From Brevibacterium mcbrellneri ATCC 49030 (GTDB lineage Bacteria; Actinomycetota; Actinomycetes; Actinomycetales; Brevibacteriaceae), in contig NZ_ADNU01000018.1 of NCBI RefSeq assembly GCF_000178455.1, forward strand, positions 1-64,000: DNA of 64,000 nt, read 5' to 3'. Both the position numbers and the translations under genes were made by a program. The notes under the pieces are model-generated. The model had not been told where the DNA came from, ran no database searches, and saw only the letters and a list, made by a program, of their open reading frames with translations. Within the stretch, counting starts at the first letter, position 1; each line of letters opens with the position of its first letter. This document shows, piece by piece, positions 1-12,056 of this stretch.

Positions 1-268
1 AAAATGGCTAACAAGCAACCAACCCCGCCACGACTTCAGTACCAGCACCCGTTCGTTTACCCGGCATACACAGTGGTGCTGGAATGTGGCACCAACCGTG
101 GTGCCTACCAGTGAAATACACCACCAGATCATGCTTGATGGCACCTACTTCAACGGGTGGTGCGTACTCATCGCACACACCGGCACCCATGTCATTGACT
201 GGCAATGGTGCGACCGCGAAAAACTCGCCTCCTGGACAACACTACTAGCCCGAATCCCACCACCGGAC
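1..268 (+). pseudogene. IS1249-like (IS256-type) transposase remnant
   Basis: An open frame entering at the left edge (frame of base 2) reads RHTQWCWNVA, then LDGTYFNGWCVLIA, then HVIDWQWCDREK and ASWTTLLARIPPPD. From memory this is the catalytic-core segment of IS1249-like transposases of corynebacteria and relatives, where the DGTYF aspartate belongs to the DDE triad. Homology stops at about base 268 and the frame runs straight into a terminator hairpin, so the C-terminal catalytic half is missing. The N-terminal part lies outside the window. It is a degraded insertion-sequence relic abutting the tRNA-Ala gene, with no sign of activity. The element's other end cannot be seen. Confidence 0.7.
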
Positions 269-275
269 GCAACGC

Positions 276-309
276 AAAAGCCCTGGTGGGTTTTCCCACC
301 AGGGCTTTT
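276..309 (-). terminator. Intrinsic terminator after tRNA-Ala
   Basis: A perfect 15-bp stem (276-290 with 295-309) with a TTTT loop has an A-run on its left arm and a T-run on its right arm, so it can act in both directions. It lies just beyond the 3' end of the leftward tRNA-Ala gene and probably ends that transcript. Confidence 0.8.
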
Positions 310-342
310 GTTTTATGAGTGCTGTCTCACTAGCTTCTCGAG

Positions 343-415
343 TGGAGGTAAGGGGACTCGAACCCCTAACCCTCTGCTTGCAAAGCAGATGCGCTACCAA
401 TTGCGCCATACCCCC
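343..415 (-). tRNA. alaT: tRNA-Ala (TGC anticodon)
   Basis: A 73-nt cloverleaf on the minus strand. The 7-bp acceptor stem pairs GGGGGTA with TACCTCC, leaving discriminator A. The anticodon loop CTTTGCAAG gives TGC, and the T-arm GGTTCGAGTCC is intact. CCA is not encoded. It is second in the Ile-Ala tRNA pair that follows gyrA in many actinobacteria. Confidence 0.97.
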
Positions 416-432
416 AAGCGGTGAAATCTACT

Positions 433-549
433 CTATACCGAGTCGGTGTAAGATTTCCACTCCTGGTGGCCACGCTGCCGCTGTGATCTTAGTCGCAACA
501 CACAACCCAAAAGGGCCACTAACAGTGTGACCGGCAACCATTTCTTCAC
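433..549 (-). CDS. DLW-39 family small protein
   Basis: A 38-residue protein starting MKKWLPVTLLVALLGCV and ending HQEWKSYTDSV. It has a GTG start at 549 with a strong GGAGG site (557-561) seven bases upstream. One N-terminal hydrophobic helix is followed by a short basic stretch and an acidic/aromatic C-terminus, which is the layout of the actinobacterial DLW-39 family. That family is named for its length and a DLW motif, here EWK. It is known to sit beside the tRNA-Ile/Ala genes after gyrA, as here. Its function is unknown. The match rests on position, size and motif pattern from memory. Confidence 0.75.
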   Translation of the reverse strand: MKKWLPVTLLVALLGCVLRLRSQRQRGHQEWKSYTDSV

Positions 550-578
550 GTCGTTTCCTCCGATCGGATGTGGTCACG

Positions 579-652
579 TGGGCCTACCTGGACTTGAACC
601 AGGGACCTCTTCATTATCAGTGAAGCGCTCTAACCGCCTGAGCTATAGGCCC
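579..652 (-). tRNA. ileT: tRNA-Ile (GAT anticodon)
   Basis: A 74-nt cloverleaf on the minus strand. Acceptor GGGCCTA pairs with TAGGCCC, with discriminator A. The anticodon stem-loop CTTCA-CTGATAA-TGAAG gives GAT, and the T-loop GGTTCAAGTCC is normal. CCA is not encoded. It is followed by the DLW-39 gene and tRNA-Ala. Confidence 0.97.
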
Positions 653-666
653 TGAACCGAAAATCA

Positions 667-695
667 AATATACACACGTTTCAAACACTTTGCAA
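667..695 (-). promoter_or_regulatory. Promoter of tRNA-Ile
   Basis: On the minus strand, TTGCAA (695-690) and TATATT (672-667) are separated by 17 bp, a near-consensus housekeeping sigma promoter. It ends 14 bases upstream of the first tRNA-Ile base at 652. Confidence 0.7.
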
Positions 696-862
696 AACAC
701 GTACTCGCACCCGCTCAAACCGTGCACATTTCACACCTAAAACCCCACACCGCACACTCAAAAAACAATTCTCGCCCGGACACTGCAAACAGCATCCGAG
801 CGAGAGCTCACACACTCAGCCAGCGTCAACCGCCAGCCAGGGCCGCAGCCACAAAATCAGCC

Positions 863-2137
863 TCAGTCGTCGACCAGCGTCAAGCGGAATCCGCCCACCA
901 TCGACGATCCGATGTTGTACAAGAACCCAAATAGCGTCGCCAGCGCCGTCATAAGCACAACGTTTACCACGGCCAAAATCACCGCGAAGCTCACTACCGG
1001 GCCAAACCCAAGCAGCTTCAGCATTTCTTCTGCCGACTCAGGTCCCGCGATCTCACCCAAGGTTCCACGGATGCTCTCCAGCGTTCCCGTCGCCTGCAAC
1101 ACCAGCCACAGAATAATGAACGCCACAATCGTCGCAATACCCAGCGCCACCGACAGCAGCAGCGTCATCTTCGAGACCGACCACAGGTCAACACTGGCCA
1201 CCGTCAGGTTCACACTACGCGGCCCCGACTTCTTGTTGCCCTTCATCTTCACGCCGGCAGAGCTCGCGCGCACGCCATCCTTGGACTTCTTCGCGCCACT
1301 GGTCTTCGCAACGTTGGAGTGGTCCGGCCCGGACCCTGACTGGTTTGCCGCCGCCGAGGTCGCAACACCACCCGCTGCAGACGCACCCGCGCCTGCCCCG
1401 GCTACAGCACCTACACCGCCAACCTGCGTGGGAGCCGACCCGCGCTGCGTCTGTGAGGACGGGTGCGATTCGCCACCTCGGTCGCGGGACGTATCTGGTC
1501 CTGAACCCTGCTGTGTTGGCGCCCCGGAACCACGTCCAGCCGCAGCGCCTCCGGTACCTCCGCCGGCACTGCCAGCGTTACCACCAGCCCCGCCCGAGGT
1601 CGCTACCACCTGAGTCTGCCCAGCATCTGACTTGGAACCGCCCAGGCGAACTCCCTGCGATGTGGAGCGCACACCCGAACTGTTTGCCTTGGATGCGTCA
1701 GTAGCTTTCGCGCCAGTAGCACGCGAGTTGCCAGCCGTGCCAGCGTTGCCCCTCGCACTACTATCTCCCGCACCGGACTTTCCAGAGCCGGAGGCGCTTG
1801 CAGAGTCAGTTCCAGCGGCTGGAGCCTGCGCAGGCTTCGCGGGCTGTGCCTTCACGGGTTGCTCCCGCTGTCCCGACGGCTTCCCTGCCTGTCCTGCTGA
1901 CCCAGCCTTTGCCGGCGTCTGTGCCTGCGTCGACGTCTTTGGCTGAGCATTCTGGCCGGCCTGCTGCGACTGCGCCGGTTGCTGTGGCTTCGCCGGCTGA
2001 CCGCCGCCAGCCCCAGATGCCTGCTTGTTCTCAGTAGCACCACTCTGCGACTGACCAGTGTCAGACGACCCCGCCGTCAAGCGGGTCTTCCCTGCTGAGG
2101 TCCTGAGGACCCTTGGCTTGTTCTCGTTATCGCTCAC
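863..2137 (-). CDS. DUF3566 membrane protein with long disordered N-terminus
   Basis: A 424-residue protein. About 300 N-terminal residues are low complexity (Q, P, A, then G, S, T rich) and probably disordered. The conserved DUF3566 part is the last ~115 residues, with two hydrophobic helices ([20 protein letters not shown] and a second around [20 protein letters not shown]). The GTG start overlaps the gyrA stop (GTGA), so it is translationally coupled to gyrase. The equivalent M. tuberculosis gene is Rv0007. Its role is not established; a link to the divisome or membrane has only been suggested by context. The N-terminal tail is the fast-evolving part. Confidence 0.85.
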   Translation of the reverse strand: MSDNENKPRVLRTSAGKTRLTAGSSDTGQSQSGATENKQASGAGGGQPAKPQQPAQSQQAGQNAQPKTSTQAQTPAKAGSAGQAGKPSGQREQPVKAQPAKPAQAPAAGTDSASASGSGKSGAGDSSARGNAGTAGNSRATGAKATDASKANSSGVRSTSQGVRLGGSKSDAGQTQVVATSGGAGGNAGSAGGGTGGAAAGRGSGAPTQQGSGPDTSRDRGGESHPSSQTQRGSAPTQVGGVGAVAGAGAGASAAGGVATSAAANQSGSGPDHSNVAKTSGAKKSKDGVRASSAGVKMKGNKKSGPRSVNLTVASVDLWSVSKMTLLLSVALGIATIVAFIILWLVLQATGTLESIRGTLGEIAGPESAEEMLKLLGFGPVVSFAVILAVVNVVLMTALATLFGFLYNIGSSMVGGFRLTLVDD

Positions 2138-4782
2138 TGGTGTCCATCACCTTCGTCTGCTGATTGAGTTTCGGCTGACTGGTCGTCCTGAGTTTCGGTT
2201 GACTGGTCCGAGTCTACTGACTCGCCATCAAGCTCAGCATCAGAAACCGTACTTTCGTCGACTTCATCCAGAATGTCTTCAGCTTCCGGTCCCCGAGTCA
2301 CCGCAATAATACGGTCCTTCTTACCCGGTTTCGCAAACACAACTCCCATCGTGTTACGGCCCTTGGCAGGAACCTCATCGATCTTGGAGCGCACAACCTT
2401 GCCCATTTCCATGACAACAAACACGTCGTCACCCTCGGACACGATCAGTCCGCCAACCAGATCTCCGCGCTGTTCAGTGATCTTAGCGACCTTAATTCCA
2501 AATCCGCCACGTCCCTGCAAACGGTATTCCTCAACCGGGGTGCGCTTGGCGAATCCGGCCTCCGTCACCACGAACACGTACGTGCCTGGGGTGACGACGT
2601 CCATGGTGAGCAAGGTGTCTTCACCTTTGAACTTCATTCCGGTAACGCCCGAGGTGGCACGGCCCGTTGGCCTGATTGTCGAGTCGTCCGCGGCGAACCT
2701 GATCGACATGCCTTTACGGGACACCAGGAGCAGGTGGTCTTCAGCGTCGACCAAGCGCGCTGAAACCAATTCGTCAGACTTTCCATCTGCCATTTCGCGC
2801 AGGTTGATTGCGATGACACCACCGGTGCGGTTGGAGTCGTATTCAGACAGGCGCGTCTTCTTCACCAGACCAGACTTCGTGGCAAGCATCAAGTACTGCG
2901 CCGCGTCATAGTCCGGGATCGACAGGACTTCCGCAATCTCTTCATCCGGCTGAAGCGCCAACAGGTTCGCTACGTGCTGACCCTTAGCGTCACGCATACC
3001 TTCTGGCAGCTCATACGCTTTCGCACGGTACACACGCCCTGTGTTGGTGAAGAACAACAACCAGTTGTGCGTCGACGTCACGAAGAACTGCTCCACCACA
3101 TCGTCCCCACGCAGGCGGGCACCCGTGATGCCCTTACCACCTCGGTGTTGGGCCCGGTACAACGCAGACTGGGTGCGCTTCGCGTACCCTCCGCGAGTAA
3201 TGGTGACGACCACTTCTTCTTCAGGGATCAGGTCCTCCATGGACACATCACCGTCGAAACCAGCCAAAATCTTGGTACGGCGGTCATCCCCGTAGCGCTG
3301 CACAACCGCGTCAAGTTCTTCAGACACAATCTCACGCTGACGCGCAGGCGTCGCCAGGATCTCGTTGTAGTCCTTGATCAGCTCTTCAATCTTCTGCGCT
3401 TCTTCTTCGATCTTGAGACGTTCAAGCGCTGCCAGACGGCGCAACTGCAAGTCCAAAATCGCATTTGCCTGGATTTCATCGACGTCCAACAGCTCCATCA
3501 GGCCGGTCCGTGCTTCATCCGAAGACGGCGAACGACGGATCAACGCAATCACTTCATCAAGTGCAGAAAGTGCCTTGAGGTAACCGCGCAGAATGTGAGC
3601 GCGTTCTTCGGCCTTCTTCAAGCGGAAACGCGTACGACGCACAATCACGTCAATCTGGTGCTTGACCCACAGACGCAAGAACGCGTCAATGGACAAGGTA
3701 CGCGGCACATTGTCCACCAGCGCCAGCATGTTCGCTGAGAAGTTCTCCTGCAGCTGCGTGTGCTTGTACAGGTTATTCAGCACGACCTTTGCGACCGCAT
3801 CGCGCTTCAGGACAATGACCAAGCGCTGACCGGTACGCCCAGAAGACTCGTCACGCAGGTCAGCAATACCAGCAACCTTGCCGTCCTTAACGTACGAAGC
3901 GATCTTGTTCGCCAACGTGTCCGGGTTCACCATGTACGGAAGTTCAGTCACCACCAGGCACGTGCGTCCCTGGATCTCTTCCACTTCCACAACCGCGCGC
4001 TGCGTGATCGATCCACGGCCGGTACGGTACGCGTCCTCAATTCCCTTGCGCCCCAAAATGGTGGCGCCGTTGGGGAAGTCTGGCCCCTTGATAATGCCGA
4101 GCAACGCTTCAAGAGCTTCGTCGTTTGTGGCATCCGGGTGGGCCAACAACCACTGAGCACCGGCTGCTACTTCACGCAGGTTGTGCGGCGGAATGTTCGT
4201 GGCCATACCCACCGCAATACCGGCCGAACCATTGACCAGCAGGTTTGGGAACCTAGCCGGCAGGTACACCGGTTCTTGGTTACGCCCGTCGTAGTTGTCC
4301 TGGAAGTCAACCGTGTCTTCTTCGATGTCACGCACCATCTCCAAGGACAGTGGCGCCATTTTGCATTCCGTGTAACGCGGAGCAGCCGCCCCATCATTAC
4401 CGGCCGAACCGAAGTTACCCTGCCCGTCAATGAGCGGATAGCGCATGGCCCATGGCTGAACCAAACGCACCAACGCATCGTAAATCGCGGAGTCACCGTG
4501 TGGGTGGTACTGACCCATCACGTCACCCACAACACGTGAGCACTTGGAGTAGTTGCGGTCAGGGCGGTACCCACCGTCATACATCGCATAAAGAACGCGA
4601 CGGTGAACCGGCTTCAAACCGTCCCTGGCGTCAGGAAGCGCACGCCCCACAATCACACTCATTGCGTAGTCCAAATAACTACGCTGCATTTCAAGGTTGA
4701 GGTCAACCTTTTCAACCCGTGAGGCCACTACACCTTGCGCGTCTTCCGGTGTATGATCCTCACCGTGAGTTTCGTCGGCCAC
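2134..4782 (-). CDS. gyrA: DNA gyrase subunit A
   Basis: An 882-residue gyrase A subunit, the DNA-breaking and rejoining half of the enzyme that introduces negative supercoils. The active-site region [10 protein letters not shown] holds the catalytic Tyr. The quinolone region reads [13 protein letters not shown], with Ser and Asp at the usual resistance positions, so no resistance change is visible. The GyrA box reads QHRGGKG, a variant of QRRGGKG. The last ~50 residues form an acidic tail with a [14 protein letters not shown] near-repeat. The start is GTG with GAGGAGG upstream. It lies 60 bp after gyrB and overlaps the DUF3566 gene. Confidence 0.98.
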   Translation of the reverse strand: MADETHGEDHTPEDAQGVVASRVEKVDLNLEMQRSYLDYAMSVIVGRALPDARDGLKPVHRRVLYAMYDGGYRPDRNYSKCSRVVGDVMGQYHPHGDSAIYDALVRLVQPWAMRYPLIDGQGNFGSAGNDGAAAPRYTECKMAPLSLEMVRDIEEDTVDFQDNYDGRNQEPVYLPARFPNLLVNGSAGIAVGMATNIPPHNLREVAAGAQWLLAHPDATNDEALEALLGIIKGPDFPNGATILGRKGIEDAYRTGRGSITQRAVVEVEEIQGRTCLVVTELPYMVNPDTLANKIASYVKDGKVAGIADLRDESSGRTGQRLVIVLKRDAVAKVVLNNLYKHTQLQENFSANMLALVDNVPRTLSIDAFLRLWVKHQIDVIVRRTRFRLKKAEERAHILRGYLKALSALDEVIALIRRSPSSDEARTGLMELLDVDEIQANAILDLQLRRLAALERLKIEEEAQKIEELIKDYNEILATPARQREIVSEELDAVVQRYGDDRRTKILAGFDGDVSMEDLIPEEEVVVTITRGGYAKRTQSALYRAQHRGGKGITGARLRGDDVVEQFFVTSTHNWLLFFTNTGRVYRAKAYELPEGMRDAKGQHVANLLALQPDEEIAEVLSIPDYDAAQYLMLATKSGLVKKTRLSEYDSNRTGGVIAINLREMADGKSDELVSARLVDAEDHLLLVSRKGMSIRFAADDSTIRPTGRATSGVTGMKFKGEDTLLTMDVVTPGTYVFVVTEAGFAKRTPVEEYRLQGRGGFGIKVAKITEQRGDLVGGLIVSEGDDVFVVMEMGKVVRSKIDEVPAKGRNTMGVVFAKPGKKDRIIAVTRGPEAEDILDEVDESTVSDAELDGESVDSDQSTETQDDQSAETQSADEGDGHQ

Positions 4783-4842
4783 TTAAGCCCTCCTCATGTC
4801 TGAACGCTGACTCGCACACGCGAGCTGGCAACGTCGTATGTC

Positions 4843-7043
<2,201 letters not shown>

Positions 7044-7565
7044 CTATCCGTACGTATCCCTGGGTCCCCGACCTTTAACTGAGCGTCTTCCACGCTTCCA
7101 CGACTTCTGAGTTGGACCCAGAATTTCAATGTCGTCAATGATGCGCCTGCCCAGCTCCTTTTCTAGCCGATCCAAAAGCATCATCGACATCACCCGCATC
7201 TGCGTAGCCCACGTACTCGAACTCGCACGCACTACCAACTTGGGCGGTTCACACACGACCGGTACACAGTGCTCAGCCACATTTGCACCCACAAGTTGCG
7301 GCCACCTACCCATCAGCTCACCCACATCGAGCTGGGTCTCCCACCCGAACTTCTTCGTCAGCGTAGCCAAGCTGATACCCAACTTCTGCGGATCCCGGGG
7401 ATCCTTACCAGGACCGGAATAGACGACCTCGGCGCGGGTAAAACTACGCCACGAACGCTTTGCACCAGTTGCCAGATCCGCACCGTCCCCCATGCGGCGC
7501 ACCCGGTCCAACGCCTCTAACACCGCGACCGAGGTGGTGGGATTCCCCAGGGTGTACTCCCCCAC
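7044..7565 (-). CDS. dciA: DciA-like DUF721 protein
   Basis: A 173-residue DUF721 protein. The conserved core is in the C-terminal half: WPQLVGANVAEHCVPV, then KLVVRASSSTWATQM and LLDRLEKELG. DUF721 proteins that replace DnaC/DnaI are called DciA and interact with the replicative helicase DnaB, encoded here at 40.8 kb. The GTG start overlaps the recF stop (TAGTG), indicating coupling. In actinobacteria it normally lies between recF and gyrB, as here. The N-terminal ~60 residues are a variable basic extension. Confidence 0.85.
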   Translation of the reverse strand: MGEYTLGNPTTSVAVLEALDRVRRMGDGADLATGAKRSWRSFTRAEVVYSGPGKDPRDPQKLGISLATLTKKFGWETQLDVGELMGRWPQLVGANVAEHCVPVVCEPPKLVVRASSSTWATQMRVMSMMLLDRLEKELGRRIIDDIEILGPTQKSWKRGRRSVKGRGPRDTYG

Positions 7566-8683
7566 TACGCGTCCCGTAAGTTAATAATGGTCGAGTGCAA
7601 GGACTCCGGGACGTCACCAGGGACCGCGGCGGTGATCAGAACCTGTTGCGCAGGCTCAAGCATTCCAGCCAAGCGGTTGCGACGGCCCTCATCGAGTTCA
7701 GCAAAAACGTCATCGAGTACTAAAACAGCAGAATCATCCGGGCCACTGTTGTCTTCTTGAAGTACGTGCCAACCAGCCAACTTCAGCGCCAAGGCCACTG
7801 ACCAGGACTCACCGTGCGAAGCATAGTGCTTTGCCGAAACTCCGCCGATCTCCAGTTCAAGATCGTCACGCTGTGGCCCCACTAGCGTGAGACCCCGGTC
7901 AATTTCGGGCACCCGACGGGACTCGAGTGCCTGAATAATTGCGTTCTTCGCATCCGTTGTATTGCGGATATCCGAATAATCAATCCGCGACGTATAGGTT
8001 GCGGTTACTGATTTGCGGTCTTCATTGGCATCCTGCGCCAATGTGGCAAAATCGTTCTGCAAAGGCTGGGTCAGGCGCTTCACCAAATCCATTCGCCCTA
8101 CCACCAGCTGGGATGCAGCCTCCGCAAACGCCTCATCCCAAATTGCAAGCGTTGCCTCAAGACCTGGATCGCGGTTGTTTTTCAGTTCCTTCAGCAAGGC
8201 GTTTCGTTGCTTGAGCGCCCGGTCAGAATCTGCCCGCACAGCCACGAATCTAGGTGACTGAGTCACCAACAAGTCATCAAGAAAATCCCGCCGTTGAGCC
8301 GGTTCACCCTTCACCAGACCCAAGTCTTCTGGCGCAAACACCACACACGGCAACAGACCAACCAACTCACGCGGACGCACCGACTGACGCTGGATCCTGG
8401 CCGAATTGGCCCCTTTGGCACGGACGGTGACTTCTAAGGCCAACTGGCGGTCACCTCGGTGAGCCAAAACCGCAACCGTTGCCTCATCACAACCCGACCT
8501 CACCAACGGCAAATCCTGGGAAACTCGGTGGGACTTCAAGTGTGAGACATACGCCAACGCCTCAACAAGATTGGTTTTTCCCCATCCGTTAGGTGCAACG
8601 AACGTGCTTACGCCCTTTTCTAGAGCGACATCGAAGGACTCGTAGGAGCGAAAGTTACGCAGACGCAGCTGCGAAACCCACAT
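7565..8683 (-). CDS. recF: DNA repair protein RecF
   Basis: A 372-residue SMC-like ATPase that helps load RecA at gaps. Walker A is APNGWGKTNLVEAL, near residue 30. The helical arm is short. The C-terminal signature and Walker B region reads SWSVALALKLAGW and VLVLDDVFAELDE. ATG start with GCGAGGTAAAAC upstream. It is tightly packed between dnaN (12 bp) and dciA (1-bp overlap), so the three form one operon. Length and order are typical. Confidence 0.97.
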   Translation of the reverse strand: MWVSQLRLRNFRSYESFDVALEKGVSTFVAPNGWGKTNLVEALAYVSHLKSHRVSQDLPLVRSGCDEATVAVLAHRGDRQLALEVTVRAKGANSARIQRQSVRPRELVGLLPCVVFAPEDLGLVKGEPAQRRDFLDDLLVTQSPRFVAVRADSDRALKQRNALLKELKNNRDPGLEATLAIWDEAFAEAASQLVVGRMDLVKRLTQPLQNDFATLAQDANEDRKSVTATYTSRIDYSDIRNTTDAKNAIIQALESRRVPEIDRGLTLVGPQRDDLELEIGGVSAKHYASHGESWSVALALKLAGWHVLQEDNSGPDDSAVLVLDDVFAELDEGRRNRLAGMLEPAQQVLITAAVPGDVPESLHSTIINLRDA

Positions 8684-8695
8684 GTTTTACCTCGC

Positions 8696-9835
8696 TTAGA
8701 AACGCAGAATCGGCATGAGCAGGTAACGGTAAGCCGAATCGACTTCGCCATCAGGTTCCTGCATACCAGAAATCACTACCGGTTTCTTGGGGTCCGTGAG
8801 GCTGAACCGCACATACGGAGTATCGATTGCGTTAAGTCCCTCGGAAATGTAGTGCGGGTTAAAGCCAGTGAGAATGTCGCCACCCTCGATTGTGGCCGGA
8901 AGCGCTTCGCTTGCTTGCGCATCGTCACCAGCGCCAGCACGAAGAACAAGAGAACCGTCGGTGAACTCAAACTTGATAGGAGTGTTGCGTTCAGCGACAA
9001 GTGACACACGGCGAACCGCTTCCCGGAGTGCTCCCACCTGCAAAACTGCAGTAATCGTTGATTCTTTAGGGAACAACGAACGCACCTTAGGGTAGTCACC
9101 TTCAATGAGAAGTGAGGTCACAACTCGGCCGTCGGAAGTAAATGAAAGCATTTCCTTGCCGTTGGATTCTGCAATCGAAATCTCGAGATCGCCCGACATT
9201 GACTTAGCGACTTCAGACAAGGTCTTAGCGCGAAGCAGGGCATTCGCAGAAAAGTCTGGTGTACGCGGGTTCCACGTGAACTGGCGAACGGCAAGACGGT
9301 AACGGTCAGTTGCAAGAAGAGTGACCTTGTCGCCCTCAATTTCAATGCGGACACTCGTCAAAACAGGCAATGTGTCATCACGTGAAGCAGCTACGGCAAC
9401 CTGCGACACAGCGTGCTGGAAGGTGGATGCGCTCACAACACCTGTTGTGTCAGGAATTGTTGGCAGGTCAGGGTATTCCTCAACTGGCATGGTCATCAGC
9501 GAAAAGCGCGATGAACCACAGGAAATGTCTACCTTGCCATTGTTGAGTTCAAGAACAACTTGCTGAGGTGGCAAAGCACGCGCGATGTCAGCCAAGAGGC
9601 GACCAGAAACCAGGAATGTTCCCGGTGTTTCAACATCAGCTTCAACAGTGATGCGTTGAGAAACTTCCAAGTCATAGAACGCAAAGCGGACGGTGCCGTT
9701 ACTATCTGCTGTTACTAACACACCTGTGAGAACAGGAATTACGGGACGCTGAGGCAAATTCTTGGCTGCCCAAGTCACTGCGTCGGCAAAGACGTCACGT
9801 TCAACTTTGAACTTCACGGTGCTGTCTGCGTTCAC
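8696..9835 (-). CDS. dnaN: DNA polymerase III beta sliding clamp
   Basis: A 379-residue clamp with three repeated domains. It starts MNADSTVKFKVERDVFADAV and ends YRYLLMPIL, the conserved clamp C-terminus. The start chosen is GTG at 9835, because GGGGAGA lies directly upstream of it. An in-frame TTG at 9847 would place that Shine-Dalgarno site inside the gene. The motif AVTWAAKNLPQRPVIPVLTG is characteristic. It loads DNA polymerase and, through the same hydrophobic pocket, other replication factors. First gene of the dnaN-recF-dciA operon. Confidence 0.97.
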   Translation of the reverse strand: MNADSTVKFKVERDVFADAVTWAAKNLPQRPVIPVLTGVLVTADSNGTVRFAFYDLEVSQRITVEADVETPGTFLVSGRLLADIARALPPQQVVLELNNGKVDISCGSSRFSLMTMPVEEYPDLPTIPDTTGVVSASTFQHAVSQVAVAASRDDTLPVLTSVRIEIEGDKVTLLATDRYRLAVRQFTWNPRTPDFSANALLRAKTLSEVAKSMSGDLEISIAESNGKEMLSFTSDGRVVTSLLIEGDYPKVRSLFPKESTITAVLQVGALREAVRRVSLVAERNTPIKFEFTDGSLVLRAGAGDDAQASEALPATIEGGDILTGFNPHYISEGLNAIDTPYVRFSLTDPKKPVVISGMQEPDGEVDSAYRYLLMPILRF

Positions 9836-10299
9836 GTCTCTCCCCAAAGTTCGTACTTATTCGCAGATTGCAACTTTACACGCCGGTGATACCCCGAGCA
9901 ATTCTTGTAATTACTCATTCGCAAATCGGTTCACAGCAGGGTCCTCAGAGCAGTGCGCGGCGTCCCTTCTTGTTATTCAACTTGAAAATATTTGCAGTAG
10001 TAGGACTTGTGGAAACTGTGGAATTACATCGATGTCGTCGAGCTTTTATGCGCCCGAGCGACTGATCAGCCGTGTGCACATGTGTGTGCGTAAAGTTCCA
10101 CGTGTCAGTGGATGCTTGTGAGTTACATTGAGGTAGTTACACAGGCATCCACCGGAGGTCATGAGAAGTTCATTCATCACCCCACAGGAAAACATGCAAT
10201 ATGCACAGGCTTTTCCACAGTTGTGTACAACGCATTTTCTGTGTTAATTACGTGCGTGCGCACGTTTTATTGAGGACGTTGGCTCCTAGCCGCTGAGGC
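9836..10299. other. dnaA-dnaN intergenic region, candidate part of oriC
   Basis: A 464-bp non-coding gap. It holds AT-rich stretches (about 9900-9995), one TTTTCCACA box at 10211-10219, looser DnaA-like boxes near 10008-10024 (TGTGGAAAC, TGTGGAATT), and a 13-bp inverted repeat at 10108-10152. In streptomycetes and mycobacteria the functional origin is in this interval. The boxes here are weaker than those upstream of dnaA. Confidence 0.5.
10108..10152. repeat. 13-bp inverted repeat between dnaA and dnaN
   Basis: GTGGATGCTTGTG (10108-10120) pairs with CACAGGCATCCAC (10140-10152), 12 of 13 positions and the other a possible G-T wobble. The 19-nt spacer contains AGTTAC twice. No T-run follows on either strand, so a simple terminator is unlikely. 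Confidence 0.7.
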
Positions 10300-11730
10300 T
10301 TAAAGCCGGTGCTGTTGCTTGATCCGGTTAGTGAGTTCCGTGACCTGGGTGTAGATCGCGCGACGTTCAGCCATCTGGGTACCGATCTTGCGGTTGGCGT
10401 GCATGACCGTGGTGTGGTCGCGCCCACCAAAGGCTTCACCAATCTTGGGAAGCGATAGATCCGTGAGTTCACGACACAGGTACATTGCGATCTGACGCGC
10501 AGTAGTCAACGTGCGCGAACGACTAGACCCCTGCAGGTCCTCGATCGACAGATTGAAGTACTGGGCGGTCTGGCCCATGATGTCTGTCGCCGTGATTTCG
10601 GGCGTTTCATCGTGGGTGATGAAGTCCTTCAGCACGGTTTGAGCAAGTCCAACGTCAATAACCTGTTCGTTGAGGTTAGAGAACGCGGTGACGCGAATGA
10701 GTGCTCCTTCGAGTTCTCGAATATTCGACGAAACGCGGGAAGCGATGAACTCCAAGACCTCGTCTGGAACGGCCAAGTTCTCGTTGGCGGCCTTGTTACG
10801 AAGAATCGCAAAACGAGTTTCCAAGTCTGGTGGCTGGACGTCGGTAAGCAACCCAGACTCAAACCTGGACCGCAGTCGTTCCTCGAAGCCTTTCAGCATC
10901 TTCGGTGGCTGGTCAGACGTGATGATGACCTGCTTGTTTTCAGCGTGCAGAGCATTGAAGGTGTGGAAAAACTCTTCGACGGTTGCGTCTTTGCCCTGCA
11001 AGAACTGAATGTCGTCAATCATGAGAATGTCGACTTCCCGGTACCGGCGCTGGAACGCAGGACGCAACGTATTCGACGTCACTTGAGAACCAACCGTGTT
11101 GATGAAGTCGTTCACGAACTCTTCACTGGACACGTATCGCACCCTGATCTTTGGGTAGAGCTGGAGCGCATAGTGGCCCACCGCGTGCAACAAGTGAGTC
11201 TTACCCAGCCCGGAATCTCCGTAGATGAACAGCGGGTTGTACGCCTTGGCAGGTGATTCGGCTACCGCAAATGCGGCCGCGTGGGCGAAGCGGTTGGACG
11301 CACCAATAACGAAGCTGTCGAATGTGTACTTGGGGTTCAGATCTGAGCTTCCCACCTCGGGAGACTCTGTAGGCGCTACCACCGTGGGTTGGGCAGGTGT
11401 TGCAATCTGGGGTTCCGGCGCCGAGGTCGTTGCAGGTTCCTCTGCAGGTGTGGGATCGGTGTTCATACTGGAATCAAGCGCGAAAGCAAACGACACAGGC
11501 CTGCCAAGAGCTTCGCTGAAGGCCTGTCCCAACGGTTGCCGGAGTTCACGCTCAAACGTGTGGCGGGTGAGATCGTTGGGGACAGAGATCACCACTAAGT
11601 CTTCAACGATCGCTTTGGGGGCGGCGAGCCCCAAAAAGCCTTTCAGCCGAGGTTGAAGTTGTGAATCAGTGCGCATTCCTTCAACGACATCGGTCCAGAT
11701 TTGTTGGAGGTTTTCGTTTTCATTGGTCAT
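10300..11730 (-). CDS. dnaA: Chromosomal replication initiator DnaA
   Basis: A 476-residue AAA+ initiator. Walker A is [11 protein letters not shown], Walker [11 protein letters not shown], and the C-terminal DNA-binding signature is [11 protein letters not shown]. The start is ATG at 11730 ([15 protein letters not shown]) with TTAGGA upstream. An upstream extension of the frame to 11841 would cross DnaA boxes and is unlikely. A short Pro/Ala/Thr linker separates domains I and III. It probably represses itself through the boxes 30-150 bp upstream of its start. Confidence 0.98.
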   Translation of the reverse strand: MTNENENLQQIWTDVVEGMRTDSQLQPRLKGFLGLAAPKAIVEDLVVISVPNDLTRHTFERELRQPLGQAFSEALGRPVSFAFALDSSMNTDPTPAEEPATTSAPEPQIATPAQPTVVAPTESPEVGSSDLNPKYTFDSFVIGASNRFAHAAAFAVAESPAKAYNPLFIYGDSGLGKTHLLHAVGHYALQLYPKIRVRYVSSEEFVNDFINTVGSQVTSNTLRPAFQRRYREVDILMIDDIQFLQGKDATVEEFFHTFNALHAENKQVIITSDQPPKMLKGFEERLRSRFESGLLTDVQPPDLETRFAILRNKAANENLAVPDEVLEFIASRVSSNIRELEGALIRVTAFSNLNEQVIDVGLAQTVLKDFITHDETPEITATDIMGQTAQYFNLSIEDLQGSSRSRTLTTARQIAMYLCRELTDLSLPKIGEAFGGRDHTTVMHANRKIGTQMAERRAIYTQVTELTNRIKQQHRL

Positions 11731-11758
11731 GTGGTTCCTAAGGGTGCGTGAACACACG

Positions 11759-11890
11759 TGTGGATAGAGATGGTTCCTACTTCCACATAGTTTTCCACAC
11801 AATGTGGAATTCTCAACCCACTTCCCTTGATTTATCCACATCGGTGGACAACCTTGTGGATAACTACATGCTTGTCATTTGTGGAAGGGG
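11759..11890. promoter_or_regulatory. oriC: DnaA-box cluster upstream of dnaA (candidate oriC)
   Basis: Two perfect TTATCCACA boxes in opposite orientation (11832-11840 plus, 11855-11863 minus) flank TTGTCCACC (11843-11851 minus). Further one- or two-mismatch boxes lie at 11759-11767, 11791-11799, 11803-11811 and around 11880. The density and near-consensus fit make this the strongest DnaA-binding region in the window. It could be the origin itself, the dnaA autoregulatory site, or both. Confidence 0.75.
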
Positions 11891-12026
11891 TTGTTTAAAA
11901 CCTCGTAGAACGACACACGTGTAATTGAAAAGAAGACTTGATGTGTACGTGAGGTAACGGGCAGGATGTGCAAGCAACGTAGAAATGACGAGACTGTGAA
12001 CCTCAGCACCGATGAGTCAATAGGGT

Positions 12027-12056
12027 TTGACCTGCGAGGCTCACACGCTTTATGCT
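12027..12056 (+). promoter_or_regulatory. Promoter of the rpmH-rnpA operon
   Basis: TTGACC (12027-12032) and TATGCT (12051-12056) are spaced by 18 bp, about 125 bp upstream of the rpmH start. The match to the housekeeping sigma consensus is good. Confidence 0.6.

Noticed and set aside
912-1613. A 233-codon plus-strand frame opposite the DUF3566 gene.
   Set aside because: It is antisense to a low-complexity coding region, which leaves long open frames by composition alone.
9836-9847. TTG start for dnaN at 9847.
   Set aside because: GGGGAGA lies inside this extension and is ideally spaced for the GTG at 9835.
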